Source: Micrasema longulum (taxonomy: Eukaryota; Arthropoda; Insecta; Trichoptera; Brachycentridae). From it: a DNA stretch of 64,000 nt. Positions 11,401-26,400 of the stretch are shown in pieces. Location: positions 86,570-150,569 of the forward strand of contig JAGVSM010003932.1 in NCBI GenBank assembly GCA_022494885.1. The letters run 5' to 3'. Made by a program: the position numbers and the translations under genes. The first letter of the stretch is position 1. Every line of letters starts with the position of its first letter. Under the pieces are notes generated by a model. The model made no database searches, was not told where the DNA came from, and saw only the letters and a list, made by a program, of their open reading frames with translations.

Positions 11401-14400
11401 GAAAAAAACAGATGTTGCCAGCGCAACAAAGATATATATATATATTTTTTTTTTGAAAACTCAAAATTTTGTATTGAAATAATCCGTATTTCAAAATATC
11501 CCATCTTTTACTTAATGTAACATGATGTTACAGCACCGTTTGCAGAGGGATTTTTAGCATAGTATTTTGAGATTTCAAAACATTAACAAACTTAACTTGT
11601 TTAGGTTTTTTGTATACTGTAAAAAAATATTAAATAAAACAGTTTTAGGTAGCTGTAAATTTTTCAAGTGTTTATCTGAATGCTGTCTATGTAAATAATT
11701 AACTTATAGTTAATACGTTTATTTTTCAGAACATAAAATAAACTTTACACTGGCCAATTCATCCTTGAGTCTAATGAACAGAGGAAGAGAAGTATTAGTG
11801 ATGACTTTGACTCAATTTTTAGCATCAATTGAAACTCGACCCGCCGCAAAAGCTTTTAAGGTCAGTTACTAGAGATTTAAATTGGCAATTGAGTTCATGA
11901 GTATAACCTTGTTGTGAAATCCGTTAATACCACGAAGGTTTTTCAATTCAAGTACCCATAATGTGTTTTTTAAGTAAAATAATTTGAATGCCTAGTAATT
12001 AAAGCAAAGCAAAGATATTTTTTCTAAACATTCATTCACTACTGAGTAAAATATTGATATTCACTGAAATTAACTCTTGACAAACAAATGGAAAATCTCT
12101 TTGGTCCTTATGTGAGTATGGAAATCTAGGCATTTACAGGGCTTATAACCTATCTTAGCTGGTTTAAGATATCGTTTTACACATTTACTTTGAAACAATC
12201 CTACTTGGCTCTCAAGAGGGTTGAATTTAGTATCTGCGTACATATATTTGGACAAACTATATACAAAATATTGTTCAACTTAACTCTGTTGCCAATTGTG
12301 TTTATTTAATTTGGGATACAAACATTATTATAGCTTTGTGATTATTCATCATAATAAAATAACTACAAAACAACTTTATTTTTTCTATAGAGAGCTATAC
12401 AAGCTTCTTTATCAAGGTATACTCGTACCTAACCAATGAATTCTATGTTTTTTTTTTAAATGCTGGAAGTACGTCTACAACGCTGTCTAAAACAACGAGT
12501 AAGGCCCTATATGTGGCAGTCAATAAAGTGTTACTGGGAAAATTACCACCGATACAAAGATACGTACAAGAAAACTTCAAAAAGTTCCAAAGACTCAGAA
12601 TTAAAACTACATCTGCAGAAATGTGAGGATAATCTCACTATATTGAGTGTTATAATTGCGAGGGAACATGCGAAAAATTAGCATGCTATCCTTTTTTTTT
12701 ATCGAATTGAATTCATTAGTTAAGTATATTTTGATAAAGAAGTGTATGTAGCTTTGAAACCGGTCGGTAGAAAAAATAGGTAGTTAAAAACAAAGTTGTT
12801 TTATATTTATTTTATTGTAATTATACTTGTCCACCAAGTAGAAAGACTAATGATGTACTTAATTACATGTTTTTATTTTACTTTTTGTGAGAATAAGAAT
12901 AAAGATTTTTTTTATCTCCATCAAAAGTATATGGCCACTTATTTTTTTAAAAAGACAATTTTATGGCATGGTGAATAATTATAATGATTTTATAATAGTA
13001 TTTCATTTAAATTATCTGTTTCAGGTTTCTGCCAGGGCTGAAAGTATTGTTATAGAAGTTGCGAACGGTGAAAATGATCTCACGGCCATTGTAACAGCAG
13101 ACAATGTGTTCTCAGGACATACTAACCAGAATTTCCTCTCAATAGATTTTGAGAAAAATCCCTTGAATTGCGAAGCTGATTTTGGATTGAATTGTTCTTT
13201 AGAACCTGTAGAAGTTGTATATAATGAAGTAAGAGATATTTTATTTTTTACATCTATAAGGCTTTTACTTATAAATTATCTAAAATATAAGTATCTAAAT
13301 AACATATAATTCAAGAAATAAAATAAAGTACAGTATTTAAAAATACAGTATCGAAAAATATAAAGAAATTGAGTATTTTTTTATATTTTTATTTTTATTA
13401 ATTAAGGAAAAACAACAGTTGTTATATAAGAATACATAATAAAAAAATAATACATACATCCAGTTAAAGTTTTTCACAAATATAATGAAAGAACATGTTA
13501 CACAGTAAAGAGAAAAATAATATATTATATAAGACATGAGAAAAAAAAAGAGTTCTGAAAAAGATGAGGAAATAGAGTGGAGGAGTGGAAGAGAGGGATT
13601 TTCATAATATAGTTGACCAATTCAAAATTTTGATATTATAATAAAATAAACATAATTAAAGGAACTTAACCTTTTACACACTGAGTATGTTGTATAAGGA
13701 ATAAAAAATATTTTAAATAACTAGGTACACATTTTTTTTTAAAGAATTACAATTACAACAACTTGTAAAAATACAGTAAAAAAATTGATACAGGTAGGTA
13801 CATAATATCGTAATATAATATTAACGGTTTGTTAAAGACTCTGAGGTTTTTTTTCTCTTTATTATACATATATTGTGTACATGCATACATACTATTGTAA
13901 AATATTTATCTGTAACTGATAAGACCTCAGTGTAATAATGCACAACAGCTGTAGAGATGCCATTTTTATCTGTTGCTCAGTGTAAAAGTGTTGCAAATTT
14001 TTGCCTTAGCAACAGACATGTAACGGACAGTTTATTGCTGCGCTTACGATTCTGGACCTGAGTACTTGCCGCCCATTTTTTTGCCGTAAACTATAGCTAA
14101 GTTTTTGATTGATAATCCTTGAATGGTTTTTGTCCGGGCAGCTCTATATGGGTCTGCATTTTTACTCCAAGGATAAAACCCTTATAATTCCGGCCTATTT
14201 TGTAAATAGTGTGTAAAAAATCCCATAACCATAAAAACTATTTTTTCAACTTAAGATCTGGACATGTTTTTTATTCCCTCTTAAAATATCTTGTTTATAT
14301 TTTTCTTTCAGCACGGTATATCAGAAATCATAAATTTCTTCCAAATGCGATCAATGGCTGTGAAAGACTTGACAAATATTGTGAGTGATAAACTTAACGA

Positions 14401-17400
14401 AGCGGCTGTTTTGAGTAAATCACTTCTGAATTATACAATAGCGAGGCATAAAATTATTAACATCAATATGGATCTCAAAGGACCTTATATTGTACTTCCA
14501 GAAATGGGAACATTAAATAAGTAAGTCCGTTAATAAAACTATTATTTCATTACTCGGCACCACTTTTGTTCACTCATTATTTATATGCAATAAATAAAAT
14601 TTGTAGTTTTTTCCATTTTGACTTATTTTTATTTATTTAAATAAGTTGTAGATTTAGTTATAAAACCTGCTCTGGATGCCTCTTCTACTTTTGAGTAAAT
14701 CACAAAAAAAATGTTTCTCAATAAACAGTGTGCCACTTTCCAAGCACAAGAGTTAAACTCTTTTTTGGAGAGTTACAGCTTTAAGATAACTAAATAAATA
14801 TAAAAGTAGATTGTAATAGGAAGAAATAAACATTTATCATTAATTAAATAATCGAATCATGTTTTGCAACTCACCCGAATATTTATTTTGATCGAGCAGG
14901 ATTTGTGACTCGCGATTGGCTTATTTTGTAGATTCTTCAAAACATTAAAAAATTATACCTTTATCTCTTTTTTTCAAAATTCGTCCAGAGAGGGTTTTAT
15001 TGCTCATGTTCTATTGCTCATGTATCTTCTGTTAAAATACACATACTGTTGTATTTATTTATTTTTAAACATCAATATATTTTTTTAATTTTTATTTTAA
15101 GAACAGTCATTCGTATTTTAAAATAAAATATGGTATTTAAATAATAAAAAGGCCAATAAAGATTTCATAAATTAACTCGAATATGTCAACATATGTGGAA
15201 AATTGAAGAAAGAAAAAAATCTATGTTTTCTGTGGATCTACACATTTATTTATTTAATATTTCACCAGAGTACATTACATGGTCAAATTAACAATGTAAT
15301 AGACTGTTTATTTTTGCTTTACACATAAAAGTGTCTGCCTAAAAACAGCTTGTACTTGTACAGACTACCTATTCTATTATACTATATATAAATCTATTAC
15401 CATAAACACCTAGTAGATAAAGAAATTGTTATATTTTTAATAAACGATTATTGTTATTATTCCTCATTGGAGAAACGTATGCTGAGGAATACGTTTTATG
15501 AGTTTAGTTAAGTTTGATTCATTTATTTTTTTGCAAAATAAATATGTAGTTTCAGAATTGACTTTTTACGTACCTATAAATATTTGATTTTACAAGTCTA
15601 CTGTTAATTGTAAATATTTTGACAGAAGAATATAATGTTGATTTTAAATTTAAATATATTATTGCTACAAATCTCAAACTAAATGTAGGTAGCTTGGATT
15701 TTACTGTGACCATGATTTCAAGGTGAATTGTATTTTCATCCTATAAAATATTTTTTTACTTCCTGCTTGTATTTGGAGTATTTTGAATGTGTTTTGGAAG
15801 TTTTGGTAAGAAGCCAAGGTTCACACCCATATAGGAGTACTGGCATGGTACAAGAGTTGAATAATCGGCATTTCGTTTTGACCATGTATAGACTAAAGTT
15901 TCAGATAACACGCATCGTGTTAAAAATTGTTCCAGAAATTTCTTAGTGGGTTGCGAGCTCTTTGTGAATGCTCAGTTATGTGAATTCCCATGTATTTAAA
16001 GCTGTCAACTTTCTCGATTCTCCACCCATTATTATAGAGAGGCTGATCAGGGTCAAGACAGGATTTGTTGCACATAAGTATTTTTGGTATTAATATCCAG
16101 ATGAGCACATTTTTCCTGCAGTTTGTCAACAATTTCCTAAAGATCACCAACAGACTTTTTGGAAGAAAAAAAAAAATACAAGTTCTATTAATTAATTATT
16201 TTAGGTAGGTATAATCATTTTGACAATGAAGAAGTATAGTAAAAACATTGAGGTATATAAGTAAGCCTAAGCATTCGAAATATATTCCCTCAACCTGCGG
16301 CCAATTGACATATGTTTGATAGAACGGACTTTAGTCTTTTGCAAGCATTCCTCGGCTACTTTTGTGTCTCCTCGAAATTCCTAAAATGCCTACATGTACG
16401 CTAAGGTACTGCACAAATCGTTCTAGAAAAGACAGAAAAAGCAATGGTATAAGCTTCTGGCCCCTAAGCTATACAACTTTTTAAGTATGGACATATCAGT
16501 AAGCAAAATGAAAACAATGTTTTCAAAACTCTAGTCCATAAATGGACTGCTAAAAAGACTAGACAGGAAGCTGACGAATATGTTTCTTATATCTGAATAT
16601 AATTTTAATTTCTTGAAAGTCCTTTCTCATTTTATTAATGTAGGTATATTTTAGAATCTTTATTCATATTTCTTTTGAATTTTTACACAACAATTGATTA
16701 GAAAGTATGCACTATTATGTATAAAATAAATAATATCCTGACACTCTGGAACGTGCCTGTGGGCCAGTAGAGTGGCTACATCCATAAATAAGAAGGAAAT
16801 TATACTAAATGTACCTATTGTATAAACATTTTCTTTTGCAAACTATGTATTTGTATTATATATATTGGATTAAATAAATAAAATAAAACCTTTCACCGGT
16901 AATGAATGTTTTCATCTTAATCAATATTTGTTCAACATATATATTTTAATGTTAAATAACATTTAATTATTATGTTACCACTACTAATGTCCTAATGATT
17001 TCGTCAGTTACCCTACTCCTTTATCCACAAGTGTATTTTTCCGTGTATGTAGTAAAACAATAAACAAATGTAACGCGTATGCGGGAAGCAACATACTGAA
17101 TAAAACTCATAGTAGATTTTGCTTGCCAAAGTCGATATGATATGACGTGATGACACTTGCATCCTTCGCTGGCCATCCCCTTCTCTCTAGGGACGACTTT
17201 TTAGCTCGGATTTGTATGGAATGTTGTCTCTATATATAATATTTCAATGAGTAAAAACGTGCAATTGAATGTGTTATTGTTGTATGTACAGTAAATAACT
17301 TTTTTATTATATTTTTTATAGAGGAGGACATGTGCTGGTAGTTGATCTTGGTCGTGTAGTTGTAAAATCAGATTTACAACCATCTAACAATCAATTAGAG

Positions 17401-20400
17401 GATGCAACATGTATGGAACTCGAAGAACGTCTTTATGATAGGATATATGCAGATTGTTCATCTTTGCAGGTATATAATTAACACTTTTACTTTGAATCTT
17501 GTGTTCACACAAACATTGTAGCCCTTTAAATACAAATATTCCTTAAAATATTGTGTTTCTCATTTTCAAAAAGGAAGTTCAGTGCTACGGGAAATTGGAT
17601 ATAGAAAACGTTTTCTTACATGCATTAAAAATTAGAGCTTTTAATTGTAAGTTGAAGGTTCTCTAAAATAGTAAAAACAATTTCAATAAAAATGAACCAC
17701 TTTAAATGACATCACAAGTTCTTATAAATCATCCAATGATAGAGTGTTGTGATATATTTCCGGTTTCTGGGAAGCCCCAATCAGGGAAACTCACCGAAGA
17801 GAACTAGTGACGTCGTGCACGGAGTAATAAAAAAATTACAAAACTTTGAAAAACCGTAGTGATGATAATAAGATACAAAAAAATAAAAATAAATATTTTT
17901 TGGCTTAGTTAGATAGTCTATTAACAAATAAAAAACCTCTAAACTTCCTTATTTACAAAAAAAAATATTTAAATATTTTAAGCCTTTCGGTTTCTTCGGG
18001 TATTTTAATTTTTTTAAACAAACATTTTAATATAATAACAGCATTATATATTATATAAACCGAGCCAATATATATTGTCAGTGAAGATCCTTCACATAAA
18101 AATATAAATATACACTATTAATTTTTGTAATAATAATTGCCGCTAACTTAACTATATGGAGTAAGAAATTTTTAAACCCTCATACTATGAGTTTTGAGAC
18201 ATTGGTAATCTTATCTTTTCTTACCACTTGTTTCAAATGTATGGCATTGTTGGTTAAATTTTATTAAATTTTTTATTTGATTTAACCCTTTATTATTTTA
18301 TGAATTTCTTTTCTACAGTTTCTTTGCTTCTAGTAGTTATGTCACAGTAGGATTTTTATTTTAGCCGGAATGCGCATCAGCTAGCCAAATGACAAAACCG
18401 CGCCGTAATGTAAAAGACTGATCGACAATTAGCCATATTGCATTTCGGTTGAATAACCACACACACCTTATTGAATGATATATTTTTTCACTAATTTTGG
18501 CTGACCAAACGATCAGCCATAATGTTTATTATGTAAAAGAAGCCATGGCTAAGGGATACAAAATATGATTTTATAAATATAGCTAATGCGTAATACCATT
18601 AAGAAGAAAATACCCGAAGACCCAATGTTGCTTGTAATACGTAATGTTTTAATATGCTATGTGAAGTAAGGTTAGGTTCTTTGTATTTTCTGCTAATTTT
18701 AATAAAACAATGACAAAATAAACATTTTTTTTTTTTATAAGTATTATAATATTATATTGGTTGCCCTAACATTCTTTCTTTTTCTTTCTAAAACTAAACA
18801 TGGCTAGATAAATTGTAAAATGCCAAGTGTTGACAATATGGCTAATTGTCGGCTAGTTATACTACCGTCAACATGGCCTGCTGAATCATTAAAATACTCA
18901 AGCCCCCTCACTGTGACACGGAAGAGATCACATAAGATTTTATTAGCTTATTATACCATGTAAAAACTTATGTTGCAGGTATTCTTCTGTGATTCTGGAG
19001 ATGATTGGAGAAATGCCCGCAAATTAGCCGATTCAGATCTTCATTTGATTCCAAAAATTAGGCTTCAATTGGTTTTTTCGAATAGTATCAAACAGGAGTA
19101 TAAACTTTTACCCAAGTATGTACATAATTCATGTCTTTCTCTTTTGAAATCTTGATGGTAATTTTATTTGGCTTTCTATGTTTAAAAATATTTATTTTTT
19201 GTCCTTTTAACTTTTTTCTTAATTATTAGCAAATAATTAAAAGTATTTTTACTAAGCATTGTCAATTTATGCATTTTTTAGTGTATTTTTTTTTTGCATT
19301 TACAATGGTTTATGTAAAGCATGCAGCGTATACATATAATTTTAGTAATAATAACAAGTATGTATGTTCCATTCAAATCTTTAATAAACTTTTCTTATGT
19401 GTGTGTAACAAAAAGTTTTCAAATAATTCGAATGTGTGTGATTACACAATTTAATTGTATGCTTACTTGGTTCACTGACAGGCACTAACACATCAACATA
19501 GGCTTACTAAACATTCAAATGCATTGTAATAAGATTTTGATGATATTTTGTATGCTTTAAATATATTTTTCTGTTTGTGTATCAAATAATTAAATTGATA
19601 AAATGGACAGTAAATGTAGTTTTCAAAATAAAACAAAAAATGTAATTTGTTTTATATAAAAGATTTAGAGTTTAATAAAAAATAAAAATTGTGCAATTAT
19701 TATTTTTTATGAATTACTATTTTTCAGTTTGTTTTATTATTTAAGAAATAATAATTGGATTAAAACATATTAATCCTCATTTGATGTTTTGAGTTTAATT
19801 TTTTGCCATCAATCTCTCGGGCTCCACACAACTTGTTATAAATTTTTAAGTATATTTTCAAATATTTGTATGTTTTTTAAAAATATTCCAGGCACAAATT
19901 AAACATTACAATTTCAAGTATAAAATTGAATCTATCAGACCGAAGAATTGGTCTAATGTGGGAATTCTTCGAGAACTTTCCTCTTCCCACATCAAACACT
20001 GTTCCCCTATCAGCTATGGACTGCTCCAACTCAGGGGACATAGCGGAGAGTACAACCATTGCTGATCTCTGCAAATGTGACAAGATATTGGATGATTTCA
20101 AACTGGAACAGTTGGCAGCTTTGAAAAGAAAGATTGTATTGGCATATTTGTCCCGAAACAGGTATGCATGATCAATTAATTTAAGCTGACAAAAAACAAC
20201 CACAATCCATGCAAATAACTGAAATTCCATACACTCTTCTCAATTTTTTTCTATTCGTTGAGATGTCTATCTCACGGGTGTTTAATTTATAGACAATAAA
20301 TTCAACACCTTTTTTAAATCAAAAAAATATTTTAATCTTTGGTATATGTACTTAATGTCCGGGAAACAAAAAATAATTATACAGGTGTTCTTTAAACCCT

Positions 20401-23400
20401 GTCACATCCGAAACCACGATGATCAGTATGACCAAGAAGACATATTGGCACATTAGAATTGATTTTTAGAACTAATAAAATTTACAAAAAAAAAATTAAA
20501 AAAAACAAATGGTTGCTTACTTCTGCAAGGGAGAAGCGAGGAGAGGGGAGGGGGGAGTCTGATACACCATCAACCACATGGCCACGCCCCCCTCGCTTCT
20601 CCCCTGCAGAAGTAAGCAACCATTTGTTTTTTTAATTATTTTTTTTTTTTTAATTCTGCGCTCTAAATATTGTTTTAAATATGCTAATATGTCTTCATGC
20701 CCATACTGATCATCATGGTTTCGGATGTGACAGGGTTTAAAGAACACCCTGTATATGCTGTTAATTCAGATTCTGATTCAGTTTAATAAGTACCTATATT
20801 ATTTCATTTTTTATTTTTGGCAAAATCTTTTTTTACATAAAAATTATACTTTGAACAATGAAACTCCAAAATAAGCTTTGTCTTTACGTCCTGTTTTGGT
20901 TTTGTAAGTAATATGTACACTATTTGTTTACACTCAAATATACATTTTATTGTAATATCTAACATATTTTTGCAAAAAGAGATCATGGTTTTTTGTCGAT
21001 TTCGATTTTTTTTTCTTATATAAACTGAATGTGATATCTAAATATGTTTTATAATCTATCCTTACTCTGGTTTTATTTATAGTAATTTTTCTTTACATTA
21101 TTATGATTTATATACATGTATTTAAAAATATTTTTTAGAGCCAAACAGTCTATGAGTGATGTGGGTAGTGCTAAAAATGGATTTTTAGAATCGGATAAGT
21201 CTTTTGTGTCCGTGGAACAAAGTGACGATGATACAGAAATATGGGCAAGGACAGTTGACTTGCCAGGATTTGATGATAACGTATCACCTAATAATTATAT
21301 CACAGTTCTTTTAAGATTTGTCATAGGCAAGTACGAACTATCTATTGTTTAGTAACATGCATAGTTGTTGATAATTCAGCAATCAGTTTCTCATTGAATA
21401 TACATTTTAAATGGCCGTTTTTTTTTACAATAGGTGAAGCCGTTTTACATTTATCCCGTTCTTTAGACTCAGCAGAAAAGCCGTATATGATGTTACGCCT
21501 TGGTAAAGTAAGTAAAACATTGTTTTGTCAAAATATTCCAGTTAATTAAAAAATAATAACTGTGTTAAAAATATCGGTTCAGATTTTAAAAAATATGTAT
21601 TAATTTATATATTATTTACTTGCAGTTTTCAAATGTTTAAAAAATTTGTATAAAAATATTATGTGGAAACATTTTTAATTTATAATATAGAAAAATCTTC
21701 TTTTGATATTTGACATTTATATCTCTGGATTAGAAAAAAAATCATAAATTTAATTTGTAGAAAATCTTTAAAATTATTAATAAAAAGCAAACCTAGTTAT
21801 GATTAAAATTACAATTTAATTATTAACCTTTGCAGTGCACATCTTTTGACTAAGTTTCTTTGTGTTCTGTATCAATTAACGTAGTAAAGGCTTTGTTTTT
21901 TAATCAGTTAAAAAAGTCCTCATGTAGTTGCTATAATAATACATTCACTAGACGCCTGCTTAATATCTCCCAAAATAAAATGTATTATTTTAGGGGGTTA
22001 AATGCAAAACCACCACTGTCCATGTTCACTGTTTTCGGGAAGACCAACAAAACCAGCAACAAAAAGATTACATCTTTCTTTTAAGTTCAATGTGCAACTT
22101 GTGCGTGGTATAACAGATAGTGAAAAGACTATTAATTCTAAGTTGAAGGTGCACATTGAACTCAAAAGAAATAGTCATTTGGCTACTGGTTTTGTTGGTC
22201 TTTGTAAAAACAGTAGTCATGGACAGTGGCTTTTTGCATTTAACACCCTCGTTGAATAAAAATAAACTGTTTCAGGTATGTGTGGATATGGCTTTGATGA
22301 AGTATGGTCCAGCCCTGCAAATAAGTCTCCAGTCCCTGATGCTTTCTGATAAATTACACCAGGGTGCTTCCGGAGAATACCTTGAACTCATCACAACTGA
22401 TGCTTCTGAAGAAATCGTGAATGTGCTCTATCGAAAGGTATGTACAGATAATGCATAGTTTATTCCGCTGTAGATTGTAAAACTTCCGTGTAATATGGTA
22501 TTTTCACAAATCTAGAATAAAATTTATAAATCATTTAGAGCGGATTTTTGCAATTTTAATGACATAACTTTCAATGTATAATACACATTCATAATTTTTA
22601 GTTTAAAAACAAGCACATATAAAACGGCTCACCGTTGGCATTGCACCACCTTAAGATCATCTCCACCAAGTTCTAACAAACATTGCATACAACTCAAGCA
22701 TATTATGGCGAGAGAGCAATGTTATACATTCCATTTTTTGCATAGGGTGGAAAGCATCTCATTTTTAGCATTTCAAGTTATGCATATTTTAAACCCTTGT
22801 AGAAAATTTATCCAACTTTGCACAGAAAAAATAATAATACCAGTAACTTCGCAATTTATTTTTTATTGAAGAATCGAAAAAAAACCATGATAAAACCCTT
22901 ATGTACAATCCTTATAATAATACTAGTATATTTTATTATTATTATTCGTTATAGGCAGTCAGCCTTTGCTGATGCACCTATATCTCGTGTACTGCTTTTT
23001 GTCTGCGTTTATATTCATATAATATAATATTTGACTAGAATTTTTTTACTATGGGATGAATTTAAAGACAAAAGTTTTTTCTCAGGTGCGAGCTGACTGT
23101 CCGGACTTTAAGTCCCATTTCCACAGTGTCGAGCAGTCTCTAGTGGCTGATATTGGAAATTTGTCCCTAGTTTTACATCAAGAAGCGTGGCAAACACTGA
23201 TCAAATACATGGGGTACATTCTTCAGAAGTAATAAACCATTTAAATTATTATTTTAATCCCTCTTAATTCTTGAACAATATGATATTATGGTTAACATGT
23301 TTACTAATAAGCTCTTGGTTCCCGGTTCCCAGCAAGATGAACATGAGATATTTATATGTATATTTATGTCCCATATTACTAGTGTTGTCGATAAATCTAA

Positions 23401-26400
23401 TCAGATGCTTGGATTTGTACTTCGAAACTCTAGATACATGTTTCAATAATACTACTGCAATTCGCACATTATATGATACACTAGTCCGCAGCATACTAGA
23501 ATACTGTTCCATAATTTTGGACCCTTCTGAATCAAATCACATCCTTGAAATAGAGAAGGTTTAAATGCGATTTTTGAAAAACTTACATCTAAATTATTTT
23601 TTTTAATATCCATTCTTGTATCCCATCATCATCTCTAACAGGGATACTGCAGGCTTATTCTATCACAATTTTGTTTCGTAAATTCGTTAGTTCATCATAT
23701 ATCTATTTTACTCTAACGCATTCAAAATCATATTTCACTCTCGTTTCCTCTCATACGATATGAATGAATTTACAAAACAAATTAAATATAGAATAAGACC
23801 ACTGAATTTCAACACCCTCAAATCTCATAGTCAAATTTTTCTTGGGAAACATTTCTATAAGCTGATTTCTGGAAGTATGTATAATCCAAAAATACTGAAA
23901 GAGATCAGTTTGTACGTTCCCAATAACTTTACTTAAGTGAGATCTCATGAACTGTTTTGCGTACCCAGAGGCCATATGAATGTTAGTCTGAATTCACCCA
24001 TTAATAGGGCAATTTACTTGCTGAATACGGCTTCTGCAGATAATATGGACATATTTTTCTGTACATATAGTAGAAAAACGCGACGTGTTTGGCCTTGGTT
24101 GTTGTGACGTCAAGATTCATGAAATTGTTCTACACAAATTTCAATGGCAGGAACAAATAAACATGAATCGTGACGTAATAGGGGCATGGCCAATGGAATT
24201 ACCGTTTTTGCTGGAATTGAAAATTACAAATTGAAAAGTATTTTTTATGCTACTTATAATTATCCAAAAAATATTTTTTTTACGGGACAGTGTTTCATAG
24301 ACCTTTATTACTTTAAAAATGTTTAAAAAAACATGGTATTTCCCTATTGTCAAATAAATAATATCATTGTTTCTATGACATATTATGGTGACTAAGTGAT
24401 CAATATTATTAATGATATTTTTTATTGTAGAGTGCAGTCAACAGACTCAGCACAGATAAAAAAAATGATCAATCCTCATGCACAAACAATAATGAATATG
24501 CTCGATGGTCCCGACAAAGAGGCACCAATTCCACCAGGTGCTACCAAATTCAGCTATTCCTTCAGGTACCCTCTCACCCACTCACCTATTTTACCAGTAA
24601 ATTACAATAAATGTAATGATTTTTATGTAGATAGGTATTTTTCCACCATACTTTGATACTTTTTCAAGTAGTTACCGAATAATTTAATGAAATTTGAATC
24701 CACACTGTAATCTTTGGCTTAAAATTGATAGAAGCCACAAATGAAAAAAAAAAGTATTAAAGGTAAACATCTCATTTATAAATAACTCGATTGATGATAT
24801 AATACAGTTCTGTGTGTGAAACAGAACTAGAACCCTGGATGAGTTTTTTCGACTCGGTGGTCACTCTCCGGTAAAAGTCCCGAATAAGGAAATTGAGTAG
24901 AGATATGTCCGCCTCATTGAATAGCGGTTGACGCATTCGCCTACCATTTTCGAAGTCCGGGTTTTGATTCCCGGCAGGGTGAATGTGAAATATTGATTTT
25001 AAATATCTTTTGAACTGCAATATTTCATTGTTCCTGGACTAGCACCTGATGCATAAGACTTGTAAATACATCAAAAATGTTTTTAAAACATTCGAGTTTG
25101 TTTGTGAATATTCTTGGTGGAAGTTCATTGTAATTTATTATATCAATATAAGTTGAGTGACACTTCAATTTACTTATTTGGAATAACCAGTGACTGGTTT
25201 CATCGCTTTCGCGTCATCCCAGTCTCGAAGATGTCGCAAAAATTTGTAGATTTAACATTACTCATCTTTTATTTCTAGAATAAATTACTCATTTAATAAA
25301 ATCAGTTAAATCTATCTGTAAGCATACATCTGACACTCCGGAATGTACCTGTGGGCCAGTGAAGTGTATATATCCACCAAAAGTCTTATACCGTAAAAAT
25401 TGTATTTGATATTAGTTATGTAAAATGTTCACGTTTACTGGATTTCTCGAATAAAAGAAAATGGTAAATTATTCCAAATATTTATTTCAGATTATCGCAG
25501 CTTCGAGTAAAGCTCTCTCATTCGGACATTGATTTACTGGACATTAAATTAGGAGGCTTAGAGAGCGATTGTGTTTTCAAGGCTAATGAAAGAATGATTC
25601 TGAAAGTATTTCTGAATACTTTCACCGTTGACGATCTATCTGAAATGACGCTATATTCAAAAGTAAAAATAACTCTATTTAAAAATAGTGAAATTTAACA
25701 TTGTATTCTGGCGTGCATTACATATTTATATTTTTTGCTTTTAGATGTTATGGGTTGACGAAGACAAAGTTTTAGAGCTTAAGTACGTGCGACATAGTCC
25801 CAGGGTGTACAAAAATAAGGGAATGGATAATTTGGTACAGAGCGATGATGTCAAATCAGATGGATCACTTAAGTTATACGTTGGAAGATTAAACATTGTT
25901 TTGTTGTACAAGTCCATAATCGATTTACAGGTAATATAAATCAATTTTTACTTTTTAATTTACAAAAAAAAAACCAACAATATTTATTTATTTATTTGAC
26001 ACTTTATATACATATATAATAAATATACAAACAAGGGCGGGCATATTGCCTTAAGGCAATTTCTTCCTACCTACCCAAACCGTTCAGTTTGAGAAAATTA
26101 TAAATACATGGACATATTGAATCTTATAATTTTATACAAAAATTAAAAGCAAAGATTAACAAAAATAAATATATATAAAAAAAAATTAACACTAAACGAT
26201 GAAGAGAGGAGAGGGGATGGGAAGGAAAGAAGAAGGATAAAGGAACAATTTAAATATTTAGATAGTGACATTTCAATCTTGACTTAAATGTAAATAAAGT
26301 CTCTAACATTAGCGGGTAGATTATTCTACAATCGAGCAGCTACTACTGAGAAAGAGGAGGCAAGAAAATTAGGGCTATGACAGGGTATTAAAGGGGTTCT

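Noticed and set aside
12796..13309. Open frames extending upstream of Vps13 exon 8
   Set aside because: The intronic parts are AT-rich read-through. The acceptor at 13024 defines the exon.
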